From positions 1-64,000 of the forward strand of contig JACADY010000043.1 in the NCBI GenBank assembly GCA_013389115.1: a stretch of 64,000 nucleotides of DNA, written 5' to 3'. The DNA is from Alphaproteobacteria bacterium (GTDB taxonomy: Bacteria > Pseudomonadota > Alphaproteobacteria > Micropepsales > Micropepsaceae). Of the stretch, positions 43,466-53,939 are shown in pieces (the stretch's first letter is position 1; every line of letters starts with the position of its first letter). Below the pieces are notes generated by a model, which did no database searches, was not told the DNA's origin, and worked only from the letters and a program-made list of their open reading frames with translations. A program made the translations under genes and the position numbers.

Positions 43466-44128
43466 TCACGTCTTGCGGCCGATCTTGGGCTCCTCGCCGC
43501 GTTGCAGGCGCGCGATATTGGCCCGGTGGGTCCACACGATGAGGAGCGCAAGAATGGCCGAGGCGGCCGCCACAAGGGGCTCTCCCATCAGCGCCAGATA
43601 GATCGGCGTCATCGCGGCGGCGATGAGCGCTGCGAGCGATGAAATGCGCGTGAGGGCAGCGACTGCGGCCCAGGTGGCGCAAGCCGCGAGCCCCGCCATC
43701 CAGTTCAACGCCAGCATGGTGCCAAGAAAGGTCGCAACGCCCTTGCCCCCGTTGAAGTTGAGCCATACGGGAAAGACATGGCCGGCAAAGGAGGCGATCG
43801 CCGCGATCACCGCCATGTCGGTGCCGCCCCAGGGGCTTCCTCCTAAAATCAGCGTCGGCAAGAGGCCATTGGCGATGAGAACGGCGAGCGCGCCCTTGCC
43901 CGAATCGCAAATGAGCGTCGCGAGCGCCAAGGGCCGGTTCCCCGTGCGCAAGACATTCGTCGCGCCGATATTGCCTGAGCCGATGGCCCGAATGTCGCCC
44001 AGACCCGCCATGCGGGTAAAGAGCAGGCCGAAGGGGATGGACCCCAGGAGATAACCGAGGATTCCAGCCGCCAGGTAGAAGACGACGGGCTGCGACCAGA
44101 GTTCCAATTGATCAGGGGAGGGTGGCAC
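43466..44128 (-). CDS. plsY: Acyl-phosphate:glycerol-3-phosphate acyltransferase PlsY
   Basis: This is a 220-residue membrane enzyme that acylates glycerol-3-phosphate in the first step of phospholipid synthesis. Conserved motifs are GYLLGSIPFGLLFTR, GSGNIGATNVLRTGN (motif 1), then GHVFPVWLNFNGGKGVATFLG (motifs 2-3, split by a loop). Five or more hydrophobic spans alternate. The start is uncertain. GTG 44128 is used, overlapping the end of the upstream pyrC-like gene by 17 bp, and TTG 44107 is an alternative. Confidence 0.93.
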   Translation of the reverse strand: MPPSPDQLELWSQPVVFYLAAGILGYLLGSIPFGLLFTRMAGLGDIRAIGSGNIGATNVLRTGNRPLALATLICDSGKGALAVLIANGLLPTLILGGSPWGGTDMAVIAAIASFAGHVFPVWLNFNGGKGVATFLGTMLALNWMAGLAACATWAAVAALTRISSLAALIAAAMTPIYLALMGEPLVAAASAILALLIVWTHRANIARLQRGEEPKIGRKT

Positions 44129-45428
44129 GGGCGTGATCCAGCGCGTCGTAGACAATGTGCCCACCCACGATGGTCTTTATCACGCGGCCCTGCAAGCGCT
44201 GACCGTCAAATGGCTCATTCTTCGATCGCGATAGGGAAATGTCACGGTTCACGACCCAAGGCTTATCTGCATCGAATAGGACGAGGTCGGCCGGAGCCCC
44301 CTTTGTCAGGCGCCCGCCCGGCAACCGGAAGAGACGCGCCGGGTTCAGGGTCAGTCGCGCGAAAAGGGCGGGCAGCGACACGGACCCGTTCCGTGCAAGG
44401 CTGAGCGATGCGGCGAGCAGGGTCTCAAGCCCGGTGCCGCCAAAGGCCGCCTGGGCAAAGGGCAGGCGCTTGTTTTCCGGCGGCTGTGGATCGTGGCCGG
44501 AAGTGATGATGTCGACCGTGCCGTCCGCCACACCCTCGATGAGGGCGAGGCGATCCATTTCTGAGCGCAAGGGCGGCATCAGCTTGCGGAAGGTGAGATA
44601 GGTGCCGATGTCGTGCTCGTTGAGGCCCAAATGCGCCGCCGTCGTCGCGCAGGTGACGGGCAGGCCCTTCTTCTTTGCCCGTGCGATCGCCTGCACCGAC
44701 TCCGCGCAGCTGATGGGGCTGATATGGACTCGGGCGCCCGTCAGCTCGGCCAGGCGCAGGTCGCGGTCGACCGCGATTGCCTCAGCCGCGACGGGCAACC
44801 CCGAAAGCCCCAGCCGCGTCGCCATCTCGCCCGCGTTCATCTGGCCGGTCATCGTCGGCTCGGCGGGAAACGTCTCGACGAGCAAATCAAAGTCGCGTGC
44901 ATAGGTCATCGCCCGGCGCAGGATCTGGGCGTTCGCGACGGCGCCAAGGCCTTGCGTGAAGCCGACGGCGCCCGCCTCCGCCAAGAGGCCCATCTCGGTC
45001 ATGCTCTCGCCCTTGAGACCCTTGGTCAGCGCCGCCATGGGGTAGACATACGTCTTGGCCGTATCGCGCGCGCGGCGCAGGAGAAAATCGACCAGCGCCA
45101 CGTCGTCGATGACGGGCTCGGTGTTGGGCATCACAACCATGGCAGTGACGCCGCCCGAGACCGCCGCCTCACTGGCGCTTGAAAGGGTCTCGCGGTGCTC
45201 ACTGCCGGGTTCGCCCGTGAAGACGCGTGAATCGACGAGGCCGGGGGCAAGGATAAGGCCTTGGGTATCTAGAACCACGGCATCCGGTGGGAGCGCATCG
45301 CTGAACAGCCTTGGGCCTTGATCGGCGATGAGGCCGTCCTTTATGAGCAGCGCGCCCGTATCCTCGCTCTCCTTTTCGGGGTCGACGAGCGTAGCGTTGA
45401 GAAAGGCGATGGGGCGCGCCTGCGTCAT
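44112..45428 (-). CDS. Dihydroorotase-like protein, predicted catalytically inactive (PyrC')
   Basis: This is a 438-residue amidohydrolase-fold protein adjacent to pyrB. Active dihydroorotases carry D-x-H-x-H after the APGLVD strand, but here the segment reads [15 protein letters not shown] with Arg and Phe at those sites. The usual TDHAPH late motif is replaced by TSGHDPQ, and the His-His pair region reads TAAHLGL. At least three metal or catalytic ligands are therefore lost. In Pseudomonas the inactive PyrC' is a structural partner needed for aspartate transcarbamoylase assembly. The pyrB overlap by 4 bp fits that role. A true dihydroorotase must lie elsewhere. Confidence 0.88.
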   Translation of the reverse strand: MTQARPIAFLNATLVDPEKESEDTGALLIKDGLIADQGPRLFSDALPPDAVVLDTQGLILAPGLVDSRVFTGEPGSEHRETLSSASEAAVSGGVTAMVVMPNTEPVIDDVALVDFLLRRARDTAKTYVYPMAALTKGLKGESMTEMGLLAEAGAVGFTQGLGAVANAQILRRAMTYARDFDLLVETFPAEPTMTGQMNAGEMATRLGLSGLPVAAEAIAVDRDLRLAELTGARVHISPISCAESVQAIARAKKKGLPVTCATTAAHLGLNEHDIGTYLTFRKLMPPLRSEMDRLALIEGVADGTVDIITSGHDPQPPENKRLPFAQAAFGGTGLETLLAASLSLARNGSVSLPALFARLTLNPARLFRLPGGRLTKGAPADLVLFDADKPWVVNRDISLSRSKNEPFDGQRLQGRVIKTIVGGHIVYDALDHARATLP

Positions 45429-46402
45429 CGGTTCCTCAGCATGGTTTCACGGTTGTGCGCGAGCGCGACGAGCACTGCCATACGCGCGGCGACACCCATC
45501 TCCACCTGCTCCTGGATCAGGCTGCGCTCGGTATGGTCGGCGATGGCGGAATCGATTTCGACGCCGCGATTCATCGGGCCTGGGTGCATGACAAGCGCGC
45601 CGGGCTTCGCATAGCTCAGCTTTTTCGCGTCCAGGCCGTAATAGTGGAAATACTCGCGCGTCGAGGGCAGGAAGGCGCCCGCCATGCGTTCCATTTGAAG
45701 CCGCAACATCATCACGATGTCGCAACCCTTTAATCCCTCACGCATATCCGTAAATACCCCGACGCCTAGCTTGTCGATCCCCGTGGGCAAGAGCGTGGCC
45801 GGACCAATCACATGAACATGTGCTCCCAACTTATTGAGAAGATAAATGTTCGAGCGTGCGACACGGCTGTGCAGGATGTCGCCGCAGATGGCGATGCGCA
45901 GGCCCTCAATGCGGCCCAGGCGGCGGCGGATGGTGAGGGCATCGAGGAGGGCCTGGGTCGGATGCTCATGCGCGCCATCGCCGGCGTTCACGACGCTGCA
46001 ATCCACCTTGCGGGCAAGGAGCGCGACGGCGCCTGAATCCTGATGGCGGATGATGAGAATATCGGGCCGCATCGCGTTCAGCGTCACGGCCGTGTCGATG
46101 AGCGTCTCGCCCTTGCGGATCGAGGACATGGCGATCGACATGTTGAGGACATCGGCGCCGAGGCGCTTGCCGGCGAGCTCGAACGAGCTTTGCGTGCGGG
46201 TCGAGGCCTCGAAGAAAAGGTTGACGAGCGTGCGGCCGCGCAAAAGCGGGTGCTGCTTCTCGGTCTGGCGGCCGACATCGACATAGGATTCGGCCAGATC
46301 GAGGAGGCCGAGGATTTCCTCGCGCGAGAGGTCCTCAATGCCCAGGAGGTGCTGGCGGTCGGGGGCCAGCGGAAAGGCTTGGCGGGGCGATTCGGGCGTC
46401 AT
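45425..46402 (-). CDS. pyrB: Aspartate carbamoyltransferase catalytic chain
   Basis: This is a 325-residue enzyme that joins carbamoyl phosphate and aspartate in pyrimidine synthesis. The carbamoyl-phosphate loop is [18 protein letters not shown], with [16 protein letters not shown] and the aspartate-binding region follow ([25 protein letters not shown]). No regulatory pyrI is seen, consistent with the type A dodecamer that uses a dihydroorotase-like partner. It starts at ATG 46402. It leads the minus-strand pyrB-pyrC'-plsY unit. Confidence 0.96.
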   Translation of the reverse strand: MTPESPRQAFPLAPDRQHLLGIEDLSREEILGLLDLAESYVDVGRQTEKQHPLLRGRTLVNLFFEASTRTQSSFELAGKRLGADVLNMSIAMSSIRKGETLIDTAVTLNAMRPDILIIRHQDSGAVALLARKVDCSVVNAGDGAHEHPTQALLDALTIRRRLGRIEGLRIAICGDILHSRVARSNIYLLNKLGAHVHVIGPATLLPTGIDKLGVGVFTDMREGLKGCDIVMMLRLQMERMAGAFLPSTREYFHYYGLDAKKLSYAKPGALVMHPGPMNRGVEIDSAIADHTERSLIQEQVEMGVAARMAVLVALAHNRETMLRNR

Positions 46403-46451
46403 CTCGAGCGGGGCTTATAGGACCCCGCGCGCCATGCGGCAAGCGGGGATG

Positions 46452-47366
46452 TCACCCGGGCGCCAGAAGAGAGATGACAAGCGGCAGGGTCAACATCGCG
46501 CCAAGGGTTGTCGCGGTGATCAGATTGGCCATCAGCGGTGCATCGCCGCCCAGTTGCCGGGCAAGGATATAGGCCGAGGTCGCCGTCGGCGTGCCGCCGC
46601 AAATGACCGCGACCGCCATCGCCGTTCCCTCGACTCCGAAGAGCTTGCAGGCGCCCAGCATCAGCGCAGGCATGAGCAGCAGGCGCATGGCGGAGGCGGC
46701 GCTGATAACGATCACACTTGAGCGCGCGGCGGCCAAGTCAAGGCTCGCCCCGACCGCGAGGAGGCCCAAAGGCACCGCCGCCGTGCCGATCAGGCGGGCG
46801 GTGTCGAAGAGGGAGGCCGGCACCGGCAGGGCTGCGCCATTCACTATGATGCCGGCAGCGCAGCCGATCAGGAGCGGGTTGGTGAGGAGGAGCCGGCCCA
46901 TCTCGGCCAGCGCGACCGGCTGACCGCTTGCCGTGCGGGTGACGACATAGACGCAGAGTAGGTTGGCAAGGGGAACGAGGACGCCAAAGCTGACCGCCGC
47001 AAGGGCAAGCCCGGGCTTGCCATAAAGACTGCCAATGGCCGCGAGGGCAACGAAGCCGTTCCAGCGCACTGTTGTCTGAAAGAAGCTCGAAAACTGGCGG
47101 CCGCTCAAGCCCAGGATCGGCCAGAGCGCATAGGTGAGGAGGGCCATGCAGGCGACGGCACCGATGAGTGCCAACGTCATCGGGCCGATGTCGTAGCCTT
47201 CCAGATTGCCTCCGGCGATGGTCGAGAAGAGAAAGCAGGGGAAGATGACGAAATAGGTCACTTGCTCCATCAGCGGCCAGAACGCATCGCCTGGAAAGCC
47301 GATGCGCCGCAGCCCGTGACCGAGCGCGATCACGAGAAAGACGGGTATCAGCGCCTCAATGATCAT
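46452..47366 (-). CDS. AEC family (auxin efflux carrier-type) transporter
   Basis: This is a 304-residue integral membrane protein with about 10 hydrophobic helices in two 5-helix halves. The N-terminal half ends near LGLSGRQFSS, then VRWNGFVALAAIG. The second half has NPLLIGCAAGIIVNG, VPLGLLAVGASLDL and the AEC-typical CGGTPTATSAYILARQLGGD. Family members export or take up organic acids such as malonate or malate, but the substrate is unknown here. It is preceded by the MFS gene with a 6-bp gap, so the two are likely cotranscribed. Confidence 0.88.
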   Translation of the reverse strand: MIIEALIPVFLVIALGHGLRRIGFPGDAFWPLMEQVTYFVIFPCFLFSTIAGGNLEGYDIGPMTLALIGAVACMALLTYALWPILGLSGRQFSSFFQTTVRWNGFVALAAIGSLYGKPGLALAAVSFGVLVPLANLLCVYVVTRTASGQPVALAEMGRLLLTNPLLIGCAAGIIVNGAALPVPASLFDTARLIGTAAVPLGLLAVGASLDLAAARSSVIVISAASAMRLLLMPALMLGACKLFGVEGTAMAVAVICGGTPTATSAYILARQLGGDAPLMANLITATTLGAMLTLPLVISLLAPG

Positions 47367-47372
47367 CCAGCA

Positions 47373-48686
47373 TCAGGCCGCATCGATGATGCGCTCGGGC
47401 GCGATTTCCTCCAGCGTCTTGCGCGAAGGCTCGGGCAGGAAGGGCACGAAGAGGATGGAGAGCGGTCCGACCGCGAGGAGCGCCGTATTCGCGGCCGCGT
47501 GGCTGCCCAGGGCATTGAAAATTTGTCCCTGAAGGGCAAGGCCGATGGCGCCTGCAATGATCCACAGCAGCAGGCGCACGGCGCTTGCGGTCGAGCGATA
47601 GGAGGTGGGGAATAATTCCGCGCCGAAGGCGGCGAGGATCACATCGGCGGCGAAATAAAAGAAGATGCCGATGATGAAGCCCGCAATCGCAAGGGTGGGC
47701 GTTGGCGCATTGTAGAAGGTCATCAAGCCGGCAACGAGGCCGAGGCAGGCGATGACGAAGACACCGCGCCGCCCGACCCTGTCGCTGAGCAGTCCGGCCA
47801 CAAAATTGCCGATAATGGCGATGCCGCCGCCCGCGATGATGACGATGGTGACGCCGCCGGGGGTGATGCCATGCGCCTCCTGCATGTGCTTGGAGATCAT
47901 GAGGAAGGGGGCGGCGATGGCAAAGCCCAAGGGAAAGAGGGCGGCGGCGAGAAGAGCGAGGCGGCCCGGATATTGCCTGAGGAGGAACATGGCGGGCTCC
48001 AGCCAGTCGCGCATCGTATGTGTCTGGTGCATTCGGCTCGTCGCATAGTTCTCGAAACGCCGTGTCTCAACGAGGCGGCGGCGCAAGAATGCCAGAACGA
48101 AGAGCGGGACCGCACCCAGGATGTAAAGATAGCGCCAGCCATCCTCGAGCGGCCCTAAGAGGCCATAGGCGATGGCCGCGACGCCGCCGCCCAGGCCGCC
48201 CAAGGCGCCGATCATGCCGATCGCCCAGCCGCGTGCCTTTTCGTCGAACTCCTCGGCGATGACGACGATGCACAGCATGTCCTCGGCATAGGCGAACATG
48301 CGCACGAAAAGCTGGAACCCGGTGAGCTGGGCGTGGCTTTGCGAAAATCCCGTCAGCATCGTGAAAATGGCCGAGCCGAGGATGGTCACCATCAACAGAC
48401 GGCGGCGGCCGAACCTGTCGGCCAGCATCGAGACGAAGACCGCCGGAACGATTCCCAAGCGGAAAATCGCATTCGTGAGCGCGATCTCATCTTCCGGGAT
48501 CCTCAGGTCGGCCTGAATCTGTTTCAGCGCCATGCCGAACATCGTCAGATCATAGGCGGCGATCATCGCCGCGATGCCGACCAGCCACATGATGCGCATA
48601 TGGGCGAGCGGGATGGGAACCGGTGGGCGCAAGGATCGGGGCAGCCAGGCGAGCCTGGCCATGGGCACATGCGATGCTTCGTTCAT
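47373..48686 (-). CDS. MFS transporter (sugar/acid symporter-like)
   Basis: This is a 437-residue membrane protein with about 12 hydrophobic spans. The first MFS signature DRFGRRRLL follows TM2. The TM4-TM5 region has RMFAYAEDMLCIVVIAEEF, and the second signature loop is SDRVGRRGVF. A GAELFPTSYRSTAS motif near TM10 is typical of the sugar/metabolite:H+ symporter branch. The substrate is unknown. It is translated 6 bp after ruvX, suggesting ruvX-MFS-AEC as one operon. Confidence 0.88.
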   Translation of the reverse strand: MNEASHVPMARLAWLPRSLRPPVPIPLAHMRIMWLVGIAAMIAAYDLTMFGMALKQIQADLRIPEDEIALTNAIFRLGIVPAVFVSMLADRFGRRRLLMVTILGSAIFTMLTGFSQSHAQLTGFQLFVRMFAYAEDMLCIVVIAEEFDEKARGWAIGMIGALGGLGGGVAAIAYGLLGPLEDGWRYLYILGAVPLFVLAFLRRRLVETRRFENYATSRMHQTHTMRDWLEPAMFLLRQYPGRLALLAAALFPLGFAIAAPFLMISKHMQEAHGITPGGVTIVIIAGGGIAIIGNFVAGLLSDRVGRRGVFVIACLGLVAGLMTFYNAPTPTLAIAGFIIGIFFYFAADVILAAFGAELFPTSYRSTASAVRLLLWIIAGAIGLALQGQIFNALGSHAAANTALLAVGPLSILFVPFLPEPSRKTLEEIAPERIIDAA

Positions 48687-48692
48687 ACGCCG

Positions 48693-49178
48693 TCACTCTC
48701 CCTGTGTGGCTGGGCCATTGTGCCTCAGCCAATCCAACGCCCCTTGCAGGATGTAGCTTGCCGCCATCTTGTCCACGAGTTCGGCGCGGCGGCGTCTTGA
48801 GGTATCCGCCTCCAGCAACGTGCGCGTGACGGCCATTGTCGAGAGGCGCTCATCCCAGAACGCCACCTTGAGGGGAGAATGTTTCGCGAGATTACGGGCG
48901 AAGGCCCGCGCGGACTGGGCTGCGGGGCCTTCCGAGCCGTCCATGTTGAGGGGAAGGCCGATCACGAGACCGGTGACGGCATTTTTCTGCACCAGGGCAA
49001 GGAGCGTCTTCACATCCTCGGTAAACTTGGTGCGCCGGATGGTCTCCAGCGGCGAGGCGATCGTCCGGGCGACATCGGAAAGGGCAAGACCGATCGTCTT
49101 TTCGCCGAGGTCAAGGCCCATAAGCCGGCCATGCCGGCCTGCCTCCCGTGCCAGCGCGAGGAGGTCATCGCGGCTCAC
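48693..49178 (-). CDS. ruvX: Putative pre-16S rRNA nuclease / Holliday junction resolvase RuvX (YqgF)
   Basis: This 161-residue RNase-H-fold protein matches YqgF. It has [15 protein letters not shown] at the N-terminus with the first Asp, [14 protein letters not shown] in the middle, and [17 protein letters not shown] with the Glu. The last conserved Asp lies in [15 protein letters not shown]. The family trims pre-16S rRNA 5' ends and has been linked to Holliday-junction cutting. It starts at GTG 49178, divergent from gatC. Confidence 0.93.
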   Translation of the reverse strand: MSRDDLLALAREAGRHGRLMGLDLGEKTIGLALSDVARTIASPLETIRRTKFTEDVKTLLALVQKNAVTGLVIGLPLNMDGSEGPAAQSARAFARNLAKHSPLKVAFWDERLSTMAVTRTLLEADTSRRRRAELVDKMAASYILQGALDWLRHNGPATQGE

Positions 49179-49299
49179 GTCCTTACAATCTCGCGGGGCG
49201 CCATGGGCAGGCGGAGGTTCTCGTCAGTCATCGGTTTCTTGCCATGTGTCCCAAGGGTTGCTAGCAAGTCTTATCCCTTGCCTTCAATAAGCGGAACCC

Positions 49300-49587
49300 A
49301 TGTCCGTCGATAAAGACACGGTAATGCGCGTGGCGCGGCTCGCCCGCATTGCCATTCCCGAAGACCGCGTTCTCCCCATGGCCGAGGAACTCAACCGCAT
49401 TCTTGCGTGGGTGGAACAACTCAACAGCGTCGACACCTCCGGTGTCGAGCCGCTGACGAGCGTCGTCAAAATGGATCTCAAGCGCCGCGCGGACAAAGTG
49501 ACCGATGGCGGCTATGCCGGCGACCTCATGGCCAATGCGCCGTTGTCGGAAGACAATTTCTTCGCTGTGCCGAAGGTGGTTGAATAG
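49300..49587 (+). CDS. gatC: Aspartyl/glutamyl-tRNA amidotransferase subunit C
   Basis: This 95-residue subunit wraps the GatA-GatB interface. It has [17 protein letters not shown], the [18 protein letters not shown] helix and the characteristic [10 protein letters not shown]. The C-terminal tail is [16 protein letters not shown]. It lies 5 bp upstream of gatA. Confidence 0.95.
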   Translation: MSVDKDTVMRVARLARIAIPEDRVLPMAEELNRILAWVEQLNSVDTSGVEPLTSVVKMDLKRRADKVTDGGYAGDLMANAPLSEDNFFAVPKVVE

Positions 49588-49592
49588 ACGCC

Positions 49593-51077
49593 ATGACCGA
49601 TCTCACCTCGCTGAGCCTTGCGGAGGCCCGTGATGGCATTCGCGCCCGCGCATTTTCAGCAGTCGAACTGACCCAAGCGCATTTGCGCAGCATGGAGGCC
49701 GCGCGCGCGCTCAATGCCTTCATCACCGAAACACCCCAGCATGCCTTAGCGATGGCGCGCGAGGCAGATGGGCGCGTGGCGGAGGGCAATCTCGGCGCGC
49801 TCGAGGGCCTGCCGCTTGGCATCAAGGATCTCTTCTGCACGCGCGGTGTCCTCACGACTGCGGCGAGTCATATTCTTCATGGCTTCAAGCCTCCTTACGA
49901 ATCGACCGTCACCGCCAATCTCTGGCGTGCGGGCGCGGTGATGCTGGGCAAGCTCAATCTCGATGAGTTCGCGATGGGCTCGTCCAACGAGACTTCCTAT
50001 TACGGTCCTGTCCTTTCGCCCTGGCGGCGGCGGGGATCAAATGTCGATCTCGTACCGGGGGGCTCATCCGGTGGATCGGCCGCCGCCGTTGCGGCCGAGC
50101 TTTGCCTCGGCGCGACAGGCACGGACACGGGCGGCTCCATCCGCCAGCCCGCCGCGGTTGCCGGCATTTGCGGGATCAAGCCCACCTATGGGCGCGTGTC
50201 GCGCTGGGGCATCGTCGCCTTTGCCTCCTCGCTCGATCAGGCGGGGCCGATGGCGCGAACGGTAAAGGACTGCGCGATCCTCTTGAAGGCGATGGCGGGG
50301 CATGACCCCAAGGATTCGACCTGCGCCAATATCGGCGTTCCCGACTATGAAAAGGCGCTGACCCGCGACGTCAGGGGGTTGCGGGTCGGCATACCGAGGG
50401 AGTACCGCATCGACGGCACGCCCGTCGAGATCGATGCACTGTGGGCGCGCGGCGCGCAGTGGCTGCGCGATGCGGGCGCGGAGATCATCGAGGTCTCATT
50501 ACCCCACACGCAGTATGCGCTCGCCGCCTATTACATCGTCGCGCCCGCCGAAGCCTCTTCCAATCTGGCGCGGTATGACGGGGTGCGCTTCGGACTGCGC
50601 GAGGCGGGGAGCGACATCACCGATATGTATGAGAAGACCCGCGCGGCCGGCTTTGGGCGGGAGGTGCAGCGGCGCATTCTCATCGGCACCTATGTGCTCT
50701 CGGCCGGCTATTACGATGCCTATTATCTCAAGGCACAGCGCGTGCGCTCGCTCATCAAGCGCGACTTCGAACAGGCGTTCGAGAAGGTCGATGTGCTGCT
50801 CACGCCCACGGCGCCGGGCCCTGCCTTCGGGATCGGCGAGAAGAGCGATGACCCCATCTCGATGTATCTCAACGATGTGTTCACGGTGACGGTCAATCTC
50901 GCCGGGTTGCCGGGCATGTCAGTGCCCGCGGGGCTCTCGGCGGAGGGCTTGCCGCTGGGGCTGCAGGTCATCGGCAGGCCGTTCGATGAGGAGACGGTGT
51001 TGCGCACCTGCTCGTTCCTGGAAGAGGCGGCCGCCTTCAAGGCAAAACCCGAAGCGTGGTGGAGGGCGGTGGCATGA
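49593..51077 (+). CDS. gatA: Aspartyl/glutamyl-tRNA amidotransferase subunit A
   Basis: This is a 494-residue amidase-signature enzyme that releases ammonia from glutamine or asparagine for transamidation. The catalytic triad is visible: Lys78 in LPLGIKDLF, cis-Ser158 in GGSSGGSAA and nucleophile Ser182 in [10 protein letters not shown]. The rest is collinear with GatA, including [11 protein letters not shown] and [12 protein letters not shown]. Its stop codon overlaps the gatB start (ATGA). Having GatCAB suggests at least one of Asn-tRNA or Gln-tRNA is made indirectly. Confidence 0.97.
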   Translation: MTDLTSLSLAEARDGIRARAFSAVELTQAHLRSMEAARALNAFITETPQHALAMAREADGRVAEGNLGALEGLPLGIKDLFCTRGVLTTAASHILHGFKPPYESTVTANLWRAGAVMLGKLNLDEFAMGSSNETSYYGPVLSPWRRRGSNVDLVPGGSSGGSAAAVAAELCLGATGTDTGGSIRQPAAVAGICGIKPTYGRVSRWGIVAFASSLDQAGPMARTVKDCAILLKAMAGHDPKDSTCANIGVPDYEKALTRDVRGLRVGIPREYRIDGTPVEIDALWARGAQWLRDAGAEIIEVSLPHTQYALAAYYIVAPAEASSNLARYDGVRFGLREAGSDITDMYEKTRAAGFGREVQRRILIGTYVLSAGYYDAYYLKAQRVRSLIKRDFEQAFEKVDVLLTPTAPGPAFGIGEKSDDPISMYLNDVFTVTVNLAGLPGMSVPAGLSAEGLPLGLQVIGRPFDEETVLRTCSFLEEAAAFKAKPEAWWRAVA

Positions 51078-52558
51078 GCGCGGGCGAAGGGCGCAACGGC
51101 GCCGTCATCGAGGGAACGACGGGGCCTTGGGAAATCGTTATCGGCATCGAGGTGCATGCGCAGGTTTCCTCGCGCGCGAAGCTGTTCTCAGGGGCCGCGA
51201 CGGCCTTTGGCGCGGAGCCGAACTCGCAAGTCTCGCTCGTCGATGCGGCGATGCCAGGGATGTTGCCCGTCATTAACGAATACTGCGTCGAGCAGGCGGT
51301 GCGCACGGGGCTCGGGCTCAAGGCGCAGATCAACCGCGTCTCGGTGTTCGACCGGAAGAACTATTTCTATCCCGATCTTCCGGCCGGCTATCAGATCTCG
51401 CAGTACAAGAGCCCGATCGTGGGCGAGGGCGAGATCCTCATCGACATGCCGGGCGGCGAGACGATCAGGGTTGGCATCGAGCGGCTCCATCTCGAACAGG
51501 ATGCGGGCAAGAGCCTGCACGATCAGCATCCCTCGCTTTCCTATGTCGATCTCAACCGCGCGGGGGTCGCGCTGATGGAGATCGTCTCCAGGCCTGACAT
51601 GCGCTCGGCGGAGGAGGCGGCTGCCTATGTGCGCAAGCTGCGCGCGATCCTGCGCTATCTTGGCACCTGCGATGGCAACATGGAGCAGGGCTCCATGCGC
51701 GCGGACGTCAACGTCTCTGTGCGCCGGCCGGGCGCGCCCTATGGCACACGCTGCGAGATCAAGAACGTCAATTCGCTCCGCTTCATCCAGCAGGCGGTCG
51801 AGTACGAAGCGCGCCGGCAAGTCGATGTGATCGAGGCGGGCGGCACGATCCGGCAGGAGACACGGCTTTTCGATTCCCGCAAGGGCGAGACACGCTCGAT
51901 GCGATCGAAGGAAGAAGCGCATGATTACCGCTACTTCCCTGATCCCGATCTCCTTCCGCTTGAACTCGATCTGGCCTTCATTGAGACGATACGCGCCTCA
52001 CTACCCGAGCTGCCGGATGCAAAGAGGGCGCGCTTCATGCGCGATTTCGGGCTCTCCGCCTATGACGCTGGTGTCATGGTTTCGGAAAAGGAAACGGCGG
52101 ACTACTTCGAAGCAGTCTCGAAGGGGCGCGATGCCAAGGCGGCGGCGAACTGGATCATGGGCGACCTGTTTGCCCATTTGAACAAGGCGGGACTTGAGAT
52201 TTCCGCCTCGCCCGTCAGCGCGGACAATCTGGGGCGCATGCTCGATCTCATTGCGGACGGCACGATTTCGGGGCGCATCGCCAAGGATGTGTTCGTGATC
52301 ATGGTCGAGACGGGCGGGGATCCGGCGCGCATCGTCGATGAACGGGGACTGCGCCAGGTGACGGACAGCTCGGCCATCGAAGCGGCCGTCGATGCCGTCA
52401 TCGCGGAGAACGCGGCCAAGGTCGAAGAGCTGAAAACGAAGCCCACCATGCTTGGCTGGTTCGTCGGCCAGGTGATGAAGAAAACGGGCGGCAAGGCGAA
52501 TCCGCAGGCCGTGAACGAGGTCCTCAAAGCCAAGCTCGCCCATGTCCTGGGCGGTTGA
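51074..52558 (+). CDS. gatB: Aspartyl/glutamyl-tRNA amidotransferase subunit B
   Basis: This is a 494-residue kinase-like subunit that phosphorylates the tRNA-bound acid. Family motifs include [17 protein letters not shown], the metal/ATP region [30 protein letters not shown], and [17 protein letters not shown]. The C-terminal YqeY-like tail runs from about residue 330. It starts at ATG 51074 overlapping gatA by 4 bp. The upstream in-frame ATG at 51056 lies inside gatA and is not favoured. Confidence 0.97.
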   Translation: MSAGEGRNGAVIEGTTGPWEIVIGIEVHAQVSSRAKLFSGAATAFGAEPNSQVSLVDAAMPGMLPVINEYCVEQAVRTGLGLKAQINRVSVFDRKNYFYPDLPAGYQISQYKSPIVGEGEILIDMPGGETIRVGIERLHLEQDAGKSLHDQHPSLSYVDLNRAGVALMEIVSRPDMRSAEEAAAYVRKLRAILRYLGTCDGNMEQGSMRADVNVSVRRPGAPYGTRCEIKNVNSLRFIQQAVEYEARRQVDVIEAGGTIRQETRLFDSRKGETRSMRSKEEAHDYRYFPDPDLLPLELDLAFIETIRASLPELPDAKRARFMRDFGLSAYDAGVMVSEKETADYFEAVSKGRDAKAAANWIMGDLFAHLNKAGLEISASPVSADNLGRMLDLIADGTISGRIAKDVFVIMVETGGDPARIVDERGLRQVTDSSAIEAAVDAVIAENAAKVEELKTKPTMLGWFVGQVMKKTGGKANPQAVNEVLKAKLAHVLGG

Positions 52559-52829
52559 AAAGGCCCCACGATTCGTGTGATTCGCTGCTCTCAAGACAAA
52601 TTTTGCGCTGGCGCGGCGAAATTGGACCTTGACGGGAGAAATCATCCGTCCGCTGATGATCAGCGCGAGCGCCTTATTTTTCCTTGGGTTTAACGCGACC
52701 GTCCGAATCGCGGGCGACGGGGGTTTTCCCATGGTTGCAATTCGTTAGCGATCAACGTCATATTTTCCACATCACGCGATGGGCCGTTGCGCGTCGCGAT
52801 AACATGAAGTTTCAAGGAGTCACTCTCTC

Positions 52830-53000
52830 ATGCCTGTTACGACAAAGAAGAAGACGACGACGACTGCGAAGAAGGCCCCGGCGAAGAAGGCGGCGGTGAA
52901 GAAGCCGACCGTGAAGAAGGCCGCGGCGAAGAAGCCGGCTGCGAAGCAGACAGCCGCGAAGAAGACGACGACGAAGAAGACGGCCGCTGCGAAGAAGTAA
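52830..53000 (+). CDS. Histone-H1-like Lys/Ala-rich peptide
   Basis: This is a 56-residue peptide built almost entirely of Lys, Ala, Thr, Pro and Val in KKA/AKK/AAKKP repeats (for example VKKPTVKKAAAKKPAAK). It resembles the C-terminal tail of histone H1 and the bacterial Hc1-like DNA-binding tails. It has no acidic residue and should bind DNA or RNA nonspecifically. AAGGAG lies about 10 nt before ATG 52830. The gene ends 15 bp before a GST whose N-terminus has a similar tail. It is missed by many callers because of its low complexity. Confidence 0.7.
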   Translation: MPVTTKKKTTTTAKKAPAKKAAVKKPTVKKAAAKKPAAKQTAAKKTTTKKTAAAKK

Positions 53001-53015
53001 GCAGGCCGATCATCC

Positions 53016-53939
53016 ATGGCTCGGGCCGCGGCCTCGTCCGCTGGTAAACGCAAAAGCCGGTCGACAGCCGCGGCCAAGCCTCCTCGTCCGACGAAAAGTC
53101 ATGAAGGCACCGGCGCCGCCCTAACCCTGAAGGCGGCGGGAAAAAAGAAACAAGCAGAACCTAAGAAAACGGGAGCGGCCGCCAAGGCCGCCGCAGCCAA
53201 GGGCGTTGCCGTCAAGGCCGACTTGGGCAAGGGCACAGCCACCGCGGCGCGCGAGCGCGGCGCCAAGCTAAAAAGCACCAAACCGATCGAGGTTTACTAT
53301 TGGCCGACACCCAATGGGTGGAAGGTCTCCATCATGCTGGAGGAATGCGGGCTTCCTTACGTGCTCAAGCCCGTCAACATCGAGCGGGGAGAGCAGGACG
53401 ACGCGGACTTCCTCAAACTGTCACCCAACGGGCGCATCCCGGCGATCCTTGATCCCGCCGGGCCGGGGGGCAAGGCGCTCGCGATCTTCGAATCGGGTGC
53501 GATCCTTCAGTATCTCGGCCGCAAATCAGGCCGCTTCTATCCCAAAGACGAGCGGCTTCGCTGCGAAACCGAGCAGTGGCTCTTCTGGCAGATGAGCAGT
53601 CTTGGTCCCATGGCGGGACAGGCCCAGCATTTCCGGAACTTCGCGCCGGAGAAGATCGCCTATGCGGTCGAGCGCTATACGCATGAAGTACACAGGCTTT
53701 ACAGCGTGATGGCCCGGCGCCTCCAGGACCGCGACTTTCTCGCCGGCCCTTTCACGATCGCCGACATCGCTTGCGTCGGCTGGATTATGCGTCACCAGAT
53801 GCAGGGTCAAAGTCTCGAGGAGTTTCCCGCGCTCAAGGCTTGGCATGCACGCATGCTGGCCCGGCCGGGCGTGCAGCGCGGGCTGGCAGTGGGCGCCGAT
53901 TTGCGAGGGGTCAATCTCGATGCGCGCGGGCGCCTTTAA
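53016..53939 (+). CDS. Glutathione S-transferase (Nu/YghU-like) with a basic H1-like N-terminal tail
   Basis: This is a 307-residue protein. Residues 1-88 are a Lys/Ala/Arg/Gly-rich, unstructured tail (RKSRSTAAAKPPRP, AAGKKKQAEPKKTGAAAK). A complete GST follows: TPNGWKVSIMLEECGLPYVL, LSPNGRIPAILDP and ESGAILQYLGRKSGRFYP in the thioredoxin fold, and an all-helical C-terminal domain with DFLAGPFTIADIACVGW. The TPNG segment supports the YghU/YfcG Nu-class, which handles organic hydroperoxides and disulfides. The tail is unusual for a GST and suggests nucleic-acid association. It is probably cotranscribed with the H1-like peptide. Confidence 0.85.
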   Translation: MARAAASSAGKRKSRSTAAAKPPRPTKSHEGTGAALTLKAAGKKKQAEPKKTGAAAKAAAAKGVAVKADLGKGTATAARERGAKLKSTKPIEVYYWPTPNGWKVSIMLEECGLPYVLKPVNIERGEQDDADFLKLSPNGRIPAILDPAGPGGKALAIFESGAILQYLGRKSGRFYPKDERLRCETEQWLFWQMSSLGPMAGQAQHFRNFAPEKIAYAVERYTHEVHRLYSVMARRLQDRDFLAGPFTIADIACVGWIMRHQMQGQSLEEFPALKAWHARMLARPGVQRGLAVGADLRGVNLDARGRL

